From Enterobacteriaceae bacterium B14 (GTDB taxonomy: Bacteria; Pseudomonadota; Gammaproteobacteria; Enterobacterales; Enterobacteriaceae), in NCBI GenBank assembly GCA_000307305.1, contig DF158884.1:17520-81519 (forward strand): DNA of 64,000 bases. The letters run 5' to 3'. Made by a program: the position numbers and the translations under genes. The notes under the pieces were generated by a model. It had not been told where the DNA came from and did no database searches. It saw only the letters and a program-made list of their open reading frames with translations. This document shows positions 10,837 through 18,715 of this stretch, piece by piece (within the stretch, counting starts at the first letter, position 1; each line of letters opens with the position of its first letter).

Positions 10837-11583
10837 GTGAGTGAAAGAATAGATGAAGCCTATGAACTTAAACGGTTAGCAACTGAGCTTGCACATAAGT
10901 ACTTAAAAGATCACAGAACAAGATATGAGTTTCTATACAACATTGATTCATTTATAAACAGTGTCTATACAAGCACCGCATTTGAAGAAATTGATGATGA
11001 TGTCGCTCGAGTAGTCATGAATCAAGAGCTTGATTTCCTAAAAAGACAACGACAGTTATTAATTCTAAATGATGTTGTGCAATATAGTATTTTGGTGCAA
11101 GTTGATAAAATGGCTCAGCTCGCACAATATCAAAAAAATAAAGAAAACCTTAAATTATTATTAGCAGGAACAGGGCTAGTTGGTGGTTCTGGGCAAGTAA
11201 TTGCTGGTGTAGGTCTTTCTGCAACACCATTTGGCGCACCTCTTATTGCCCATGGTATAAATAATATAGTTGAAAATGGGTATTATGTAATATATAGAAA
11301 AGATATCGTTGGACCAATTAGGCATACATACCGTTTTGTTGCCCATAGTCTTGGGATAAAAAACAGTGATCAAGTTGGCGATTATGCTTATGCTACTATA
11401 GATGTGGCTTTATCTGTTAATGGGCTAACAAGATATGTATTAAAACCTGAAGCATGGCGCTTATTTAATTACATCAATACGGATTATATAAGAGCATGGA
11501 AACGTACAGGTGTTACAAGCTTTATGCTTGAATTTACTAATGATGCTTCAACAATTATTAATACTTACAACAACTATAATTAA
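10837..11583 (+). CDS. DUF4225-domain protein, candidate antibacterial effector
   Basis: A 248-residue protein. The first 100 residues are helical and charged. The C-terminal half resembles DUF4225, with a glycine-rich hydrophobic stretch (LLLAGTGLVGGSGQVIAGVG, residues 108-127) followed by IAHGINNIVENGYYVIYR and a tail with KPEAWRLFNYINTDYIRAWK. No signal peptide is seen. Codon use is AT-rich and unlike the neighbouring yia and nrd genes, consistent with acquisition. A small membrane protein follows after 15 bp and an orphan hcp lies nearby, the usual setting of type VI or contact-dependent toxin cargo. The toxic role is inferred; the domain assignment is from sequence memory. A GTG start at 10837 preceded by AAGGAGATGCCAA fits. 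Confidence 0.65.
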   Translation: MSERIDEAYELKRLATELAHKYLKDHRTRYEFLYNIDSFINSVYTSTAFEEIDDDVARVVMNQELDFLKRQRQLLILNDVVQYSILVQVDKMAQLAQYQKNKENLKLLLAGTGLVGGSGQVIAGVGLSATPFGAPLIAHGINNIVENGYYVIYRKDIVGPIRHTYRFVAHSLGIKNSDQVGDYAYATIDVALSVNGLTRYVLKPEAWRLFNYINTDYIRAWKRTGVTSFMLEFTNDASTIINTYNNYN

Positions 11584-11598
11584 CTTAAGGGTTGATAA

Positions 11599-11895
11599 AT
11601 GAGTGGTTATTATATTGTTTATTTATTTATTTCGATTTTATTATTTATTTTCCTATATGGAGTAAGCGATTACTTTCTTAAGGATGATTCCTCTTTAAAA
11701 TTACAAGCATATGCTCTACTTTCAGGTTTTGTTTGTGGTGGTGGGCAAATGATAATATCCATCAACGGGATTATTCCATTTTTCCCTCAGAGCAATGAAT
11801 TTATCGAGTATAACTTCACATGGAGATACACTGCATTTTTCCTCTCCATTTCTCATGCATTGTTCGCAAGCTATATCTTTACAAAAAAACGATGA
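11599..11895 (+). CDS. Small three-helix membrane protein, candidate immunity protein
   Basis: A 98-residue protein with three predicted membrane segments: residues about 4-22 (IVYLFISILLFIFLYG), 38-60 and 75-92. Between helices 2 and 3 is a loop with IIPFFPQSNEFIEYNFTWRY. It begins 15 bp after the DUF4225 gene on the same strand and is AT-rich like it. A partial second copy follows immediately. Tandem immunity-like copies behind a single effector are typical of toxin-immunity loci. I do not recognise a named family; the immunity role is inferred from position and topology. Confidence 0.6.
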   Translation: MSGYYIVYLFISILLFIFLYGVSDYFLKDDSSLKLQAYALLSGFVCGGGQMIISINGIIPFFPQSNEFIEYNFTWRYTAFFLSISHALFASYIFTKKR

Positions 11896-11953
11896 GTGTA
11901 ATTATCAGTTATAATTCATACGACAAAATTTAAACGATAGCTAGGTTGAAAAT

Positions 11954-12247
11954 ATGCTTTATGTGATTTATTTATTTATTTGTATCTGTTATTTTATTTT
12001 ACTTTCTATATTATACCAGTGATTATTTAGTTAAAAAATATCACCTTTGAAATTGTATATTTACATTTTCCTTTCACTTTTCTGTTACTCTGGCACTCAA
12101 ATAGTAATTTCCTCTAGTGGAGTAATCCCCTTTTTCCCTACAAGTAGAAACTTTATTGAATATGATTTCACTTGGAGATATACAGCATTCTTTTTCTCTA
12201 TTACACATGCTCTCTTTTTTAGCTATACCCTCACAAAAAAACAATAA
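11954..12247 (+). pseudogene. Decayed second copy of the small membrane protein
   Basis: The frame from ATG 11954 gives MLYVIYLFICICYFILL and hits TGA at 12020. The homologous SDYLVKK segment continues one frame over at 12018, and the C-terminal two thirds (PFFPTSRNFIEYDFTWRY, HALFFSYTLTKKQ) is open from a TTG at 12047 in the original frame. Residue by residue it matches the intact gene at 11599-11895, so this is a tandem duplicate broken by a frameshift pair and a stop. The 66-residue remnant keeps two membrane helices and could still be made from the TTG, but no good ribosome site is evident. Confidence 0.75.
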
Positions 12248-12250
12248 ATA

Positions 12251-12277
12251 TAGGCTCTCTACAAATATAAGAGCCTA
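12251..12277. terminator. Hairpin between convergent membrane-protein relic and hcp
   Basis: TAGGCTCT (12251-12258) and AGAGCCTA (12270-12277) form an 8-bp stem with an 11-nt loop between two convergent genes. Flanking sequence is AT-rich but there is no long T-run, so termination is likely but not certain. Confidence 0.55.
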
Positions 12278-12284
12278 CCCTAAT

Positions 12285-12765
12285 TTACATCACTCTCTCT
12301 TCCCAAATACTATACCCACTAGTCCCTGCTATATGATGCTTCCATATGATATTGGCATACTTTAAGGAGATCGATTTTTGAGGCTGGGCGTCTTTATGTG
12401 TCACAGAGTGAGGATAGAACACGCTAATATCAGTGATAGTGACATCCGTTAATGTAATGGTGTAGTACAACTCTTGGGTTCCAGTATCCGATGTTCTATA
12501 AAAATCGAGAGTACAATTCAGCATTTCATTGTCAGTAATTGCCATACCCAGTAAAGGTGAAGACTTATCAATGGGTTTAGTAATTACAACAGGTTGATGG
12601 TTTGAGCTCTGATCGCGGGTAATGGAATGCGTCATACTGTACACCATAATTTGGTCAGCATGCCCAGCCTGATATTTATTGCCAATAGAATCAGGTGCTG
12701 AACAACCTTGAGAAATTAGCCCCTGCTTTTTTGCCTTCTAAACGCAAATAAATCATGTTCGCCAT
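12285..12765 (-). pseudogene. hcp: Orphan hcp (type VI secretion tube protein), frameshifted
   Basis: The ATG at 12765-12763, after an AGGAAG ribosome site, gives MANMIYLRLEGKK and then leaves frame. The rest of a typical Hcp (GLISQGCSAPDSIGNKYQAG, then KPIDKSSPLLGMAITDNEML, FYRTSDTGTQELYYT, HHIAGTSGYSIWEE) is open in another frame to the stop at 12285. The switch falls in a run of six T (12727-12732; six A in the mRNA); one base fewer would restore a full protein of about 160 residues. So it is either a genuine homopolymer slip or an assembly error. Hcp forms the type VI inner tube and carries effectors; no other structural T6SS gene is in the window. Confidence 0.85.
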
Positions 12766-12923
12766 ACTATTCTTCCTTGTTATTTAATGAAAAATAAAAT
12801 TAACTCTAATCAGTATATATAAGCATATCATTAAATATTAGCTGCAATTGCAACACAAAAAACCAACCTATTTTCTCAAGTATTTAACCTACCGCTTATC
12901 CTTGCACCCAAAACAAAATTACT

Positions 12924-12937
12924 TTGAGCTACGTCAA
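12924..12937 (+). promoter_or_regulatory. FNR-like site upstream of nrdD
   Basis: TTGAG-CTAC-GTCAA matches the FNR consensus TTGAT-N4-ATCAA except at the two inner positions. It lies about 180 bp upstream of the nrdD start. nrdDG is FNR-activated in E. coli, so anaerobic activation here is expected. Confidence 0.6.
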
Positions 12938-12963
12938 ATAACTGCGCTGTAAAACGAAGAAAT

Positions 12964-13010
12964 AACAATATATAGTATGCAAAATCTAAAAAAGCGCTAT
13001 ATATAGTAGT
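12964..13010 (+). promoter_or_regulatory. Paired NrdR boxes of nrdDG
   Basis: Two 16-bp elements sharing the core ATATATAGTA lie at 12964-12979 and 12995-13010. Their offset is exactly 31 bp (three helical turns), the usual geometry of NrdR box pairs. The second, CGCTATATATAGTAGT, is close to the acaCwATATAtwGtgt-type consensus. NrdR is the ATP/dATP-sensing repressor of ribonucleotide reductase operons. Confidence 0.75.
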
Positions 13011-13071
13011 TATACACATTTAATCCACACCATATGTTATGCCGCAAAGAGCCTAATGCCTCTGTGGATAA
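13010..13071. promoter_or_regulatory. Two DnaA boxes in the nrdD leader
   Basis: TTATACACA at 13010-13018 (plus strand) and TGTGGATAA at 13063-13071 (TTATCCACA on the minus strand) both match the DnaA consensus TTATNCACA. The first touches the second NrdR box. DnaA control is known for the aerobic nrdAB operon of E. coli; its use here is inferred. Confidence 0.5.
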
Positions 13072-13115
13072 CCAGTCTTTTTTGCGCTAAGTAGTGAAAA
13101 ACCAAGGAGTAGATC

Positions 13116-15254
13116 GTGAAGCCCATCGTGATTAAACGAGACGGTTGTCAGACCCCTTTTGATGAAATTCGCATCAAAGAGGCTATCCAACGAGCAGCGG
13201 TTGCTGTTGATTTAAATGATGACGAGTATTGCGCTACGGTTGCCCGTACTGTTGCTCAGCAGATGGATGGCAAGGAACGCGTCGATATCCACGAAATTCA
13301 AAACTCCGTAGAAAATCAATTGATGGCGGGATGCCATAAAACCTTGGCTCGTGCCTATATTGAATATCGTCACGATCGCGATATCTCCCGCGAGCTGCGC
13401 GGTCAGCTTAACAAAGAGATTCAGGGGTTAGTTGAGCAAAGCAACGTTGCACTACTTAATGAAAACGCCAATAAAGACAGCAAAGTGATCCCAACCCAGC
13501 GTGATCTGCTCGCTGGGATCGTTGCAAAACACTATGCCAAGCAGCACATGTTGCCGCGTGACATCGTCTTAGCCCACGAGCGCGGAGAGATCCACTATCA
13601 CGATCTCGATTACGCCCCTTTCTTCCCTATGTTCAACTGCATGCTAATCGACATTGATGGCATGTTGAATAAAGGTTTTAAGATGGGAAATGCGGAGATA
13701 GAAAAACCAAAATCTATCTCGACAGCAACGGCAGTAACAGCTCAAATCATCGCGCAGGTCGCCAGCCATATTTATGGCGGTACAACCATCAACCGTATTG
13801 ATGAAGTGCTTGCTCCGTTTGTCACTGCCAGCTACGAAAAACATAAGTCGATAGCCCAAGAGTGGCAAATTGCAGACGCTGAAGGCTATGCGCATTCTCG
13901 TACCGAAAAAGAGTGCTACGACGCCTTCCAATCGCTGGAATATGAAGTCAACACGCTGCACACCGCAAATGGTCAGACACCCTTTGTCACCTTTGGCTTC
14001 GGCTTAGGTACCAGTTGGCAGTCACGCATGATTCAGGCGTCTATCCTGAAAAATCGCATCGCAGGTCTTGGTAAAAATCGTAAAACAGCGGTATTCCCTA
14101 AGCTAGTATTCGCGATTCGCGACGGCGTAAATCATGCTTTTGGCGATGTAAACTACGACATTAAGCAACTGGCCTTAGAGTGCGCGACCAAGCGCATGTA
14201 CCCAGATATTTTGAACTACGACCAAGTTGTGAAAGTCACTGGCTCTTTTAAAACCCCAATGGGTTGCCGCAGCTTCCTCGGTACTTACGAAGAGAATGGC
14301 GAGTTAGTGCATGAAGGCCGTAACAATATTGGCGTCATCAGCTTGAACCTGCCACGTATCGCCATTGAAGCAAAAGGTGATGAAGCTGCATTTTGGGTAC
14401 TGCTAGACCAGCGTTTGGTATTAGCCAAACGTGCATTAATGACCCGTATCGCCCGCCTAGAAGGTGTGAAAGCACGCGTCGCCCCTATTCTCTATATGGA
14501 AGGCGCATGTGGTGTTCGTCTGAAAGCCGACGATAATATCGCCAACATCTTCAAGAATGGACGCGCGTCTATCTCCCTTGGCTATATCGGGTTGCATGAA
14601 ACCATCAATGCCTTGTTTGGCAACCAAACCCATGTCTTTGATGACGAAGCCTTGCGTGAGAAAGCGGTTCAGGTCGTTGCTCGCCTGAAAGAGGCTACCG
14701 AGCAGTGGAAAGAGGAAACGGGGTACGGTTTCAGCCTTTACAGCACGCCGAGTGAAAACCTGTGCGATCGCTTCTGCCGTTTAGATACCGCCGAGTTTGG
14801 TATTCTCTCCGGCGTAACAGATAAGGGCTACTACACCAACAGTTTCCACCTCGACGTAGAGAAGAAGGTCAATCCTTACGATAAGTTAGATTTCGAGATG
14901 CCTTACCCACCTCTGGCGAACGGCGGCTTCATTTGCTACGGCGAGTACCCGAATCTGCAACATAATCTGAAAGCACTGGAAGATGTCTGGGATTACAGCT
15001 ACGCCCGAGTCCCCTATTACGGCACCAATACGCCGATCGATGAGTGTTACGAATGTGGCTTTACAGGTGAGTTCTCCTGCACCAGCAAAGGGTTCACCTG
15101 CCCGAAATGTGGCAACCACGACTCCACCAAAGTCTCCGTTATTCGCCGTGTCTGTGGCTATCTCGGTAGCCCCGATGCGCGTCCGTTCAATGCAGGGAAG
15201 CAAGAAGAAGTTAAGCGCCGTGTTAAGCACCTCGCTAACGGCCAGTTAGGATAA
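13116..15254 (+). CDS. nrdD: Anaerobic ribonucleoside-triphosphate reductase
   Basis: A 712-residue class III ribonucleotide reductase, the same length as E. coli NrdD. Residues 3-95 form the ATP-cone regulatory domain (IVIKRDGCQTPFDEIRIKEA). Near the C-terminus lie the zinc-binding pairs CYEC and CPKC, followed by the glycyl-radical motif RRVCGYLGS. It makes dNTPs from NTPs using formate under anoxia and depends on NrdG to install the radical. The start codon is GTG. It is followed after a hairpin by nrdG. Upstream NrdR, FNR-like and DnaA motifs fit its expected control. Confidence 0.97.
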   Translation: MKPIVIKRDGCQTPFDEIRIKEAIQRAAVAVDLNDDEYCATVARTVAQQMDGKERVDIHEIQNSVENQLMAGCHKTLARAYIEYRHDRDISRELRGQLNKEIQGLVEQSNVALLNENANKDSKVIPTQRDLLAGIVAKHYAKQHMLPRDIVLAHERGEIHYHDLDYAPFFPMFNCMLIDIDGMLNKGFKMGNAEIEKPKSISTATAVTAQIIAQVASHIYGGTTINRIDEVLAPFVTASYEKHKSIAQEWQIADAEGYAHSRTEKECYDAFQSLEYEVNTLHTANGQTPFVTFGFGLGTSWQSRMIQASILKNRIAGLGKNRKTAVFPKLVFAIRDGVNHAFGDVNYDIKQLALECATKRMYPDILNYDQVVKVTGSFKTPMGCRSFLGTYEENGELVHEGRNNIGVISLNLPRIAIEAKGDEAAFWVLLDQRLVLAKRALMTRIARLEGVKARVAPILYMEGACGVRLKADDNIANIFKNGRASISLGYIGLHETINALFGNQTHVFDDEALREKAVQVVARLKEATEQWKEETGYGFSLYSTPSENLCDRFCRLDTAEFGILSGVTDKGYYTNSFHLDVEKKVNPYDKLDFEMPYPPLANGGFICYGEYPNLQHNLKALEDVWDYSYARVPYYGTNTPIDECYECGFTGEFSCTSKGFTCPKCGNHDSTKVSVIRRVCGYLGSPDARPFNAGKQEEVKRRVKHLANGQLG

Positions 15255-15269
15255 CGTCACTTCATTTCA

Positions 15270-15299
15270 GGGCGCAGATTATGGCTTACCGCTGCGCCC
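15270..15299 (+). other. Intercistronic hairpin nrdD-nrdG
   Basis: GGGCGCAG (15270-15277) pairs with CTGCGCCC (15292-15299). There is no T-run, so partial termination or mRNA processing that sets a lower NrdG level is more likely than a full stop. Confidence 0.5.
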
Positions 15300-15318
15300 T
15301 TCTCAGTGAAAGAAGAAC

Positions 15319-15783
15319 ATGAACTACCATCAATATTACCCCGTCGATGTTGTTAACGGCCCCGGAACACGCTGCGTTCTGTTTGTGTCTGGTTGCATAC
15401 ACGAATGTGCTGGCTGCTATAACAAAAGCACTTGGCGACTGAACTCCGGCACACCTTTCACCCAAGAGATGGAAGAGCGCATCATCGCCGATTTAAACGA
15501 CACGAGAATTAAACGCCAAGGCATCACTCTCTCCGGCGGTGACCCCCTACATCCACAGAATGTGCCAGATATCCTGCGGTTGGTAAAACGCATTCGTGCC
15601 GAGTGCGAAGGAAAAGATATCTGGGTTTGGACAGGGTACAAGCTAGGAGAGCTAACAGCACAGCAGCAGGAAGTGGTGGCGCTGATTAATACGCTGGTGG
15701 ATGGTAAATTCGTGCAAGCACTGGCAGACCCGTCATTGCTATGGCGCGGTAGTAGTAATCAAGTGATTCATTATTTGCGTTAA
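15319..15783 (+). CDS. nrdG: Anaerobic ribonucleotide reductase activating protein
   Basis: A 154-residue radical SAM activase, the E. coli NrdG length. The cluster motif CIHECAGCYNKST (CxxxCxxC) sits at residues 26-38, and GITLSGGDPLHPQN near 74 is the SAM-binding GGE-type motif. It reduces SAM and abstracts a hydrogen from the NrdD glycine, generating the glycyl radical. The AAGAAGAAC before the ATG is a modest ribosome site, consistent with less activase than reductase. A relic CRISPR array starts 9 bp after the stop. Confidence 0.97.
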   Translation: MNYHQYYPVDVVNGPGTRCVLFVSGCIHECAGCYNKSTWRLNSGTPFTQEMEERIIADLNDTRIKRQGITLSGGDPLHPQNVPDILRLVKRIRAECEGKDIWVWTGYKLGELTAQQQEVVALINTLVDGKFVQALADPSLLWRGSSNQVIHYLR

Positions 15784-15791
15784 ATATCATC

Positions 15792-15942
15792 TGGTTTGTC
15801 CCCACTCGCGCAGGGAACAGCCATCGATAAGAATGCCGCCAATAATTACATTCGGTTTACCCCCGCTCATGCGGGGAACACATATCGCGTTGAGTCTGTA
15901 AAAATCTAAAGTCCGGTTTACCCCCGCTCATGCAGGGAACAC
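15792..15942 (-). CRISPR. Relic type I-E mini-array, three repeats and two spacers
   Basis: Three 29-bp repeats start at 15792, 15853 and 15914, an exact 61-bp period with 32-bp spacers (15821-15852 and 15882-15913). Against the main-array repeat they differ at 5, 3 and 4 positions. Changes shared by repeats 2 and 3 are TC to AC before the C-run and TCGC to TCAT in the hairpin loop. In the crRNA sense (minus strand) the hairpin stem still forms, with one U-G pair in repeat 3. Flanking sequence on the right resembles the main-array leader, so the array reads on the minus strand. Confidence 0.88.
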
Positions 15943-16035
15943 TCTAAAGCTATCCGGCTGTTTTATAAAAAATTAATATCACCATAAAAACCCACCGAAT
16001 TTATCACACCCTTAATTGAAATTAACCAATTGATT
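15943..16035 (-). promoter_or_regulatory. Leader-like sequence of the relic array
   Basis: Directly after the last repeat the sequence TCTAAAGCTATCC then CTGTTTTATAA matches, with gaps, the sequence after the main array (TCTAAAACTATCC then CTGTTTTATAA at 19397). Similarity continues for roughly 90 bp, ending in AATCAATTGGTTAAT on the minus strand, which fits the IHF consensus WATCAA-N4-TTR. This supports a true second leader rather than a detached array fragment. Confidence 0.7.
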
Positions 16036-16116
16036 TATAAACATAAAACAAATTCATTCCGTAAATTCCATCACCCTACCAAATAAACTTATTTTTCATA
16101 TTATTACCAGCCTAAT

Positions 16117-16755
16117 TTACACCTTGCCCAACCTGCGCAGTTCGTTCGATTCAACAATACGGGATTGGGTCGCTTGTGGTGTACTTGCGCACTTTAGCAT
16201 CGCCCTTGCCACAGATTTGGCTTTGATGGCCCGCCATTTACCAGGTAATAAAAAGAATAAGGGAGCGGCTAGTGTTTCAAATATTCGTGACGTTGCGCGC
16301 TTGCCCAATAACATGGAAGGACGAGCTATTGTCAGGCTTTTCCACTGCTGGGCTTGCAATGCCTGCTCCATCTCACCTTTAATTCGGTTATAGAAAAACG
16401 GAGAGCGCTCATTGGCACCAAGAGCGCTGACAACAACATACTGCTGTGCGTGTAAGCGCAATCCTGCCAGTCCGGTATAAAGTGGGAGAATATAATCGAC
16501 ATAGTGGAATTGATTTTTGCTACCCGCTTCCCTCAAGGTTGAGCCAAGACAGCAAAATACGGTATCAACAGGCTCAACGAGTTCATCAAGCAAAATGCGA
16601 AGGTCTGCACCAACAGGATTAACTATCTTACTGTGAGCGGGCAACGGTGTACGCGTTGGGGCATAAATATGGCCGATATTATCGTCATCCAGCAACAATT
16701 TAAGCAACTCTTGCCCGACAAGCCCCGTCGCGCCAACCAACAATACGTTTGCCAT
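16117..16755 (-). CDS. yraR: YraR-like NAD(P)-binding oxidoreductase
   Basis: A 212-residue atypical short-chain dehydrogenase. The N-terminal Rossmann motif is VLLVGATGLVGQELL, followed by DTVFCCLGSTLREAGSK near residue 64, VVVSALGANERSPFFYNRIK near 105 with the Tyr-x3-Lys pair, and IARPSMLLG near 143. These blocks match E. coli YraR, whose substrate is unknown. It stands alone on the minus strand, between the relic CRISPR array and the yedE promoter region. Confidence 0.88.
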   Translation of the reverse strand: MANVLLVGATGLVGQELLKLLLDDDNIGHIYAPTRTPLPAHSKIVNPVGADLRILLDELVEPVDTVFCCLGSTLREAGSKNQFHYVDYILPLYTGLAGLRLHAQQYVVVSALGANERSPFFYNRIKGEMEQALQAQQWKSLTIARPSMLLGKRATSRIFETLAAPLFFLLPGKWRAIKAKSVARAMLKCASTPQATQSRIVESNELRRLGKV

Positions 16756-17202
16756 ACTCTCTTACCTCACACAAAAAAATGCGTTCATTGCATCGTGTAG
16801 TTGAGACTCTTAGCAATAGGATTAGTTTCGTTAAAAAGAGAGAGTTCACAGTCTTACGGCTCCAACCTAAACCAAGCCTATACTCTCCCTACATTAGAAA
16901 ACCGCTTTCATCGTCGACAATTTTTTATCTACAAGTAACGGTTGCCACAATACTCGCCAGTAAAATCCTTCTTAAATCTGCCATATATCTCTCAAAAGTA
17001 TCTCTGTTTTCAGGCAAATTATTCGTTAAGATATTGTTTCTTTTTATCGAGATAGGCTCGTTCTTTTATATTGAAATATGTCAATTCTTATCTTGTTTGT
17101 CGCCTTATGGCTGGCAAGTACTGATACGGTTCCTGATTAAGATTGGCTTATCACTATTGAGAACTATTATTGAGTTAAATAATTTTCAAGGATAAGAAAT
17201 CT
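16756..17202. other. Divergent yraR / yedE intergenic region
   Basis: A 447-bp gap. An open frame of 148 codons (16749-17195) crosses it, but it overlaps the yraR start, has no clear ribosome site, and reads as low-complexity Leu/Ile/Lys/Ser-rich sequence without a recognisable family. I treat it as chance. Promoters for yraR and yedE are expected here; no clear operator is seen. Confidence 0.5.
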
Positions 17203-18426
17203 ATGCGCTGGCAAGACTTTAAACACCAGTATCTGATCAAGTTCTGGGCACCACTTCCCGCCGTTATCGCTGCCGGAATACTCTCTACTTACTATTTTGG
17301 AATAACAGGAACCTTCTGGGCCGTTACCGGTGAATTTACCCGCTGGGGCGGCCATGTTGCCGAACTGCTTGGCGCCAATCCCCACGCATGGGGCTATTTT
17401 AAGACCATCGGTTTTGAAGGCACACCACTAGACCGCATCGACGGAATGATGATTATCGGCATGTTTGGTGGCTGTATTGCCGCCGCGCTGTGGGCGAATA
17501 ACATCAAACTGCGTCTGCCTCAGCATAAAGTGCGCATCTTCCAAGCCTTGCTAGGTGGGATTATCGCCGGTTTCGGTGCCCGCTTGGCAATGGGGTGTAA
17601 TTTAGCTGCCTTCTTCACGGGGATTCCCCAATTTTCTCTTCATGCCTGGTTTTTTGCATTGGCAACAGCCGTTGGCTCGTACTTTGGCGCTCGTTTCACA
17701 CTACTGCCAATGTTTCGTATCCCTATCAAGCTACAAAAAGTCAGTGCCGCTGCACCATTAACTCAAAAACCTGAGCAGGCTCGCAGGCGTTTTCGGATAG
17801 GGATGATTCTTTTCTCCGCCCTCGTTATCTGGGGTTTAGTCACCGTAGCTGGTAGCCCTAAATTAGGCATGGCTATGCTATTTGGCTTGGGGTTTGGTTT
17901 ATTGATTGAACGCGCTCAAATCTGTTTCACCTCAGCCTTTCGTGATTTATGGATTACAGGCCGTACCCATATGGCAAAAGCGATTATTATCGGGATGGCC
18001 GTTAGTGCCATTGGTATTTTTAGCTATGTACAGATGGGTGCTCAACCCAAAATTATGTGGGCTGGGCCTAATGCGGTTTTGGGGGGATTGTTGTTTGGTT
18101 TTGGTATCGTCCTTGCAGGTGGCTGTGAAACCGGTTGGATGTACCGTGCCGTTGAGGGACAGATTCACTATTGGTGGGTCGGGCTAGGCAATATTATCGG
18201 GGCAACGGTACTGGCCTATTATTGGGACGACCTCGCACCCGCATTGGCAACAAACTACGATAAGGTCAACTTACTCGATACCTTTGGCCCTTATGGCGGC
18301 CTGTTAGTCACCTATCTGCTACTCGGCTTGGCTTTTGCCGCCATGCTGTGGTGGGAAAAACGCTTCTTCGCCAGAAAGCACACGTCTCAATCTCCATCCC
18401 TTCAAGCAAATAAGGAGTCTGTATGA
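17203..18426 (+). CDS. yedE: YedE/YeeE-family sulfur or selenium transporter
   Basis: A 407-residue polytopic membrane protein. The two halves each carry a YeeE/YedE repeat, with conserved Cys in membrane loops: GARLAMGCNLAAFFTGIP near residue 130, ERAQICFTSAFRDLW near 235 and LAGGCETGWMYRAVEG near 305. Relatives such as TsuA import thiosulfate through Cys relays; YedE is often linked to selenium metabolism. It overlaps the TusA-like yedF by four bases (ATGA), so the two are made together and probably pass a sulfur or selenium atom from transporter to carrier. The exact cargo is not settled. Confidence 0.9.
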   Translation: MRWQDFKHQYLIKFWAPLPAVIAAGILSTYYFGITGTFWAVTGEFTRWGGHVAELLGANPHAWGYFKTIGFEGTPLDRIDGMMIIGMFGGCIAAALWANNIKLRLPQHKVRIFQALLGGIIAGFGARLAMGCNLAAFFTGIPQFSLHAWFFALATAVGSYFGARFTLLPMFRIPIKLQKVSAAAPLTQKPEQARRRFRIGMILFSALVIWGLVTVAGSPKLGMAMLFGLGFGLLIERAQICFTSAFRDLWITGRTHMAKAIIIGMAVSAIGIFSYVQMGAQPKIMWAGPNAVLGGLLFGFGIVLAGGCETGWMYRAVEGQIHYWWVGLGNIIGATVLAYYWDDLAPALATNYDKVNLLDTFGPYGGLLVTYLLLGLAFAAMLWWEKRFFARKHTSQSPSLQANKESV

Positions 18427-18668
18427 CCCTTGATACTAAAAATATCGTTCCAGATTACCGTTTGGATATGGTAGGTGAGCCTTGCCCATACCCCGCTGTC
18501 GCGACACTTGAGGCCATGCCACAGCTTAAGTCTGGGGAGATTCTAGAAGTTATCAGCGACTGCCCGCAGTCGATTAACAATATTCCTCTAGATGCCAAAA
18601 ACCACGGCTACGAAGTGCTGGATATTCAGCAAGACGGCCCAACAATCCGTTATTTGATTCGGAAATAG
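18423..18668 (+). CDS. yedF: YedF, TusA-like sulfur carrier
   Basis: An 81-residue SirA/TusA-fold protein. The carrier motif GEPCPYPAV around residues 18-26 holds the active Cys in the CPxP context, and SDCPQSINNIP follows near 46. Known TusA relatives carry persulfide sulfur. Translational coupling with yedE (ATGA overlap) suggests YedF accepts the atom imported by YedE. Length is as for E. coli YedF plus a few residues. Confidence 0.92.
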   Translation: MTLDTKNIVPDYRLDMVGEPCPYPAVATLEAMPQLKSGEILEVISDCPQSINNIPLDAKNHGYEVLDIQQDGPTIRYLIRK

Positions 18669-18682
18669 AAGCTGGTTTAGGT

Positions 18683-18706
18683 GCCGCCCGTGGTTACTCG
18701 GGCGGC
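18683..18706 (+). terminator. Terminator-like hairpin after yedF
   Basis: GCCGCCCG (18683-18690) pairs with CGGGCGGC (18699-18706) around an 8-nt loop, 15 bp after the yedF stop. It is followed by TTAT rather than a full T-run. It would keep yedEF transcription from running antisense into the CRISPR array. Confidence 0.7.
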
Positions 18707-18715
18707 TTATCTAGA

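Larger units (their letters stand above)
12766..13115. promoter_or_regulatory. hcp / nrdD divergent control region
   Basis: A 350-bp AT-rich gap without a gene. It contains an FNR-like dyad, a pair of NrdR boxes and two consensus DnaA boxes, all upstream of nrdD and listed separately. The ribosome site AAGGAG precedes the nrdD GTG start. Confidence 0.7.

Noticed and set aside
16749..17195. Plus-strand open frame of 148 codons
   Set aside because: Overlaps the yraR start, has no clear ribosome site and is low-complexity; judged a chance frame.
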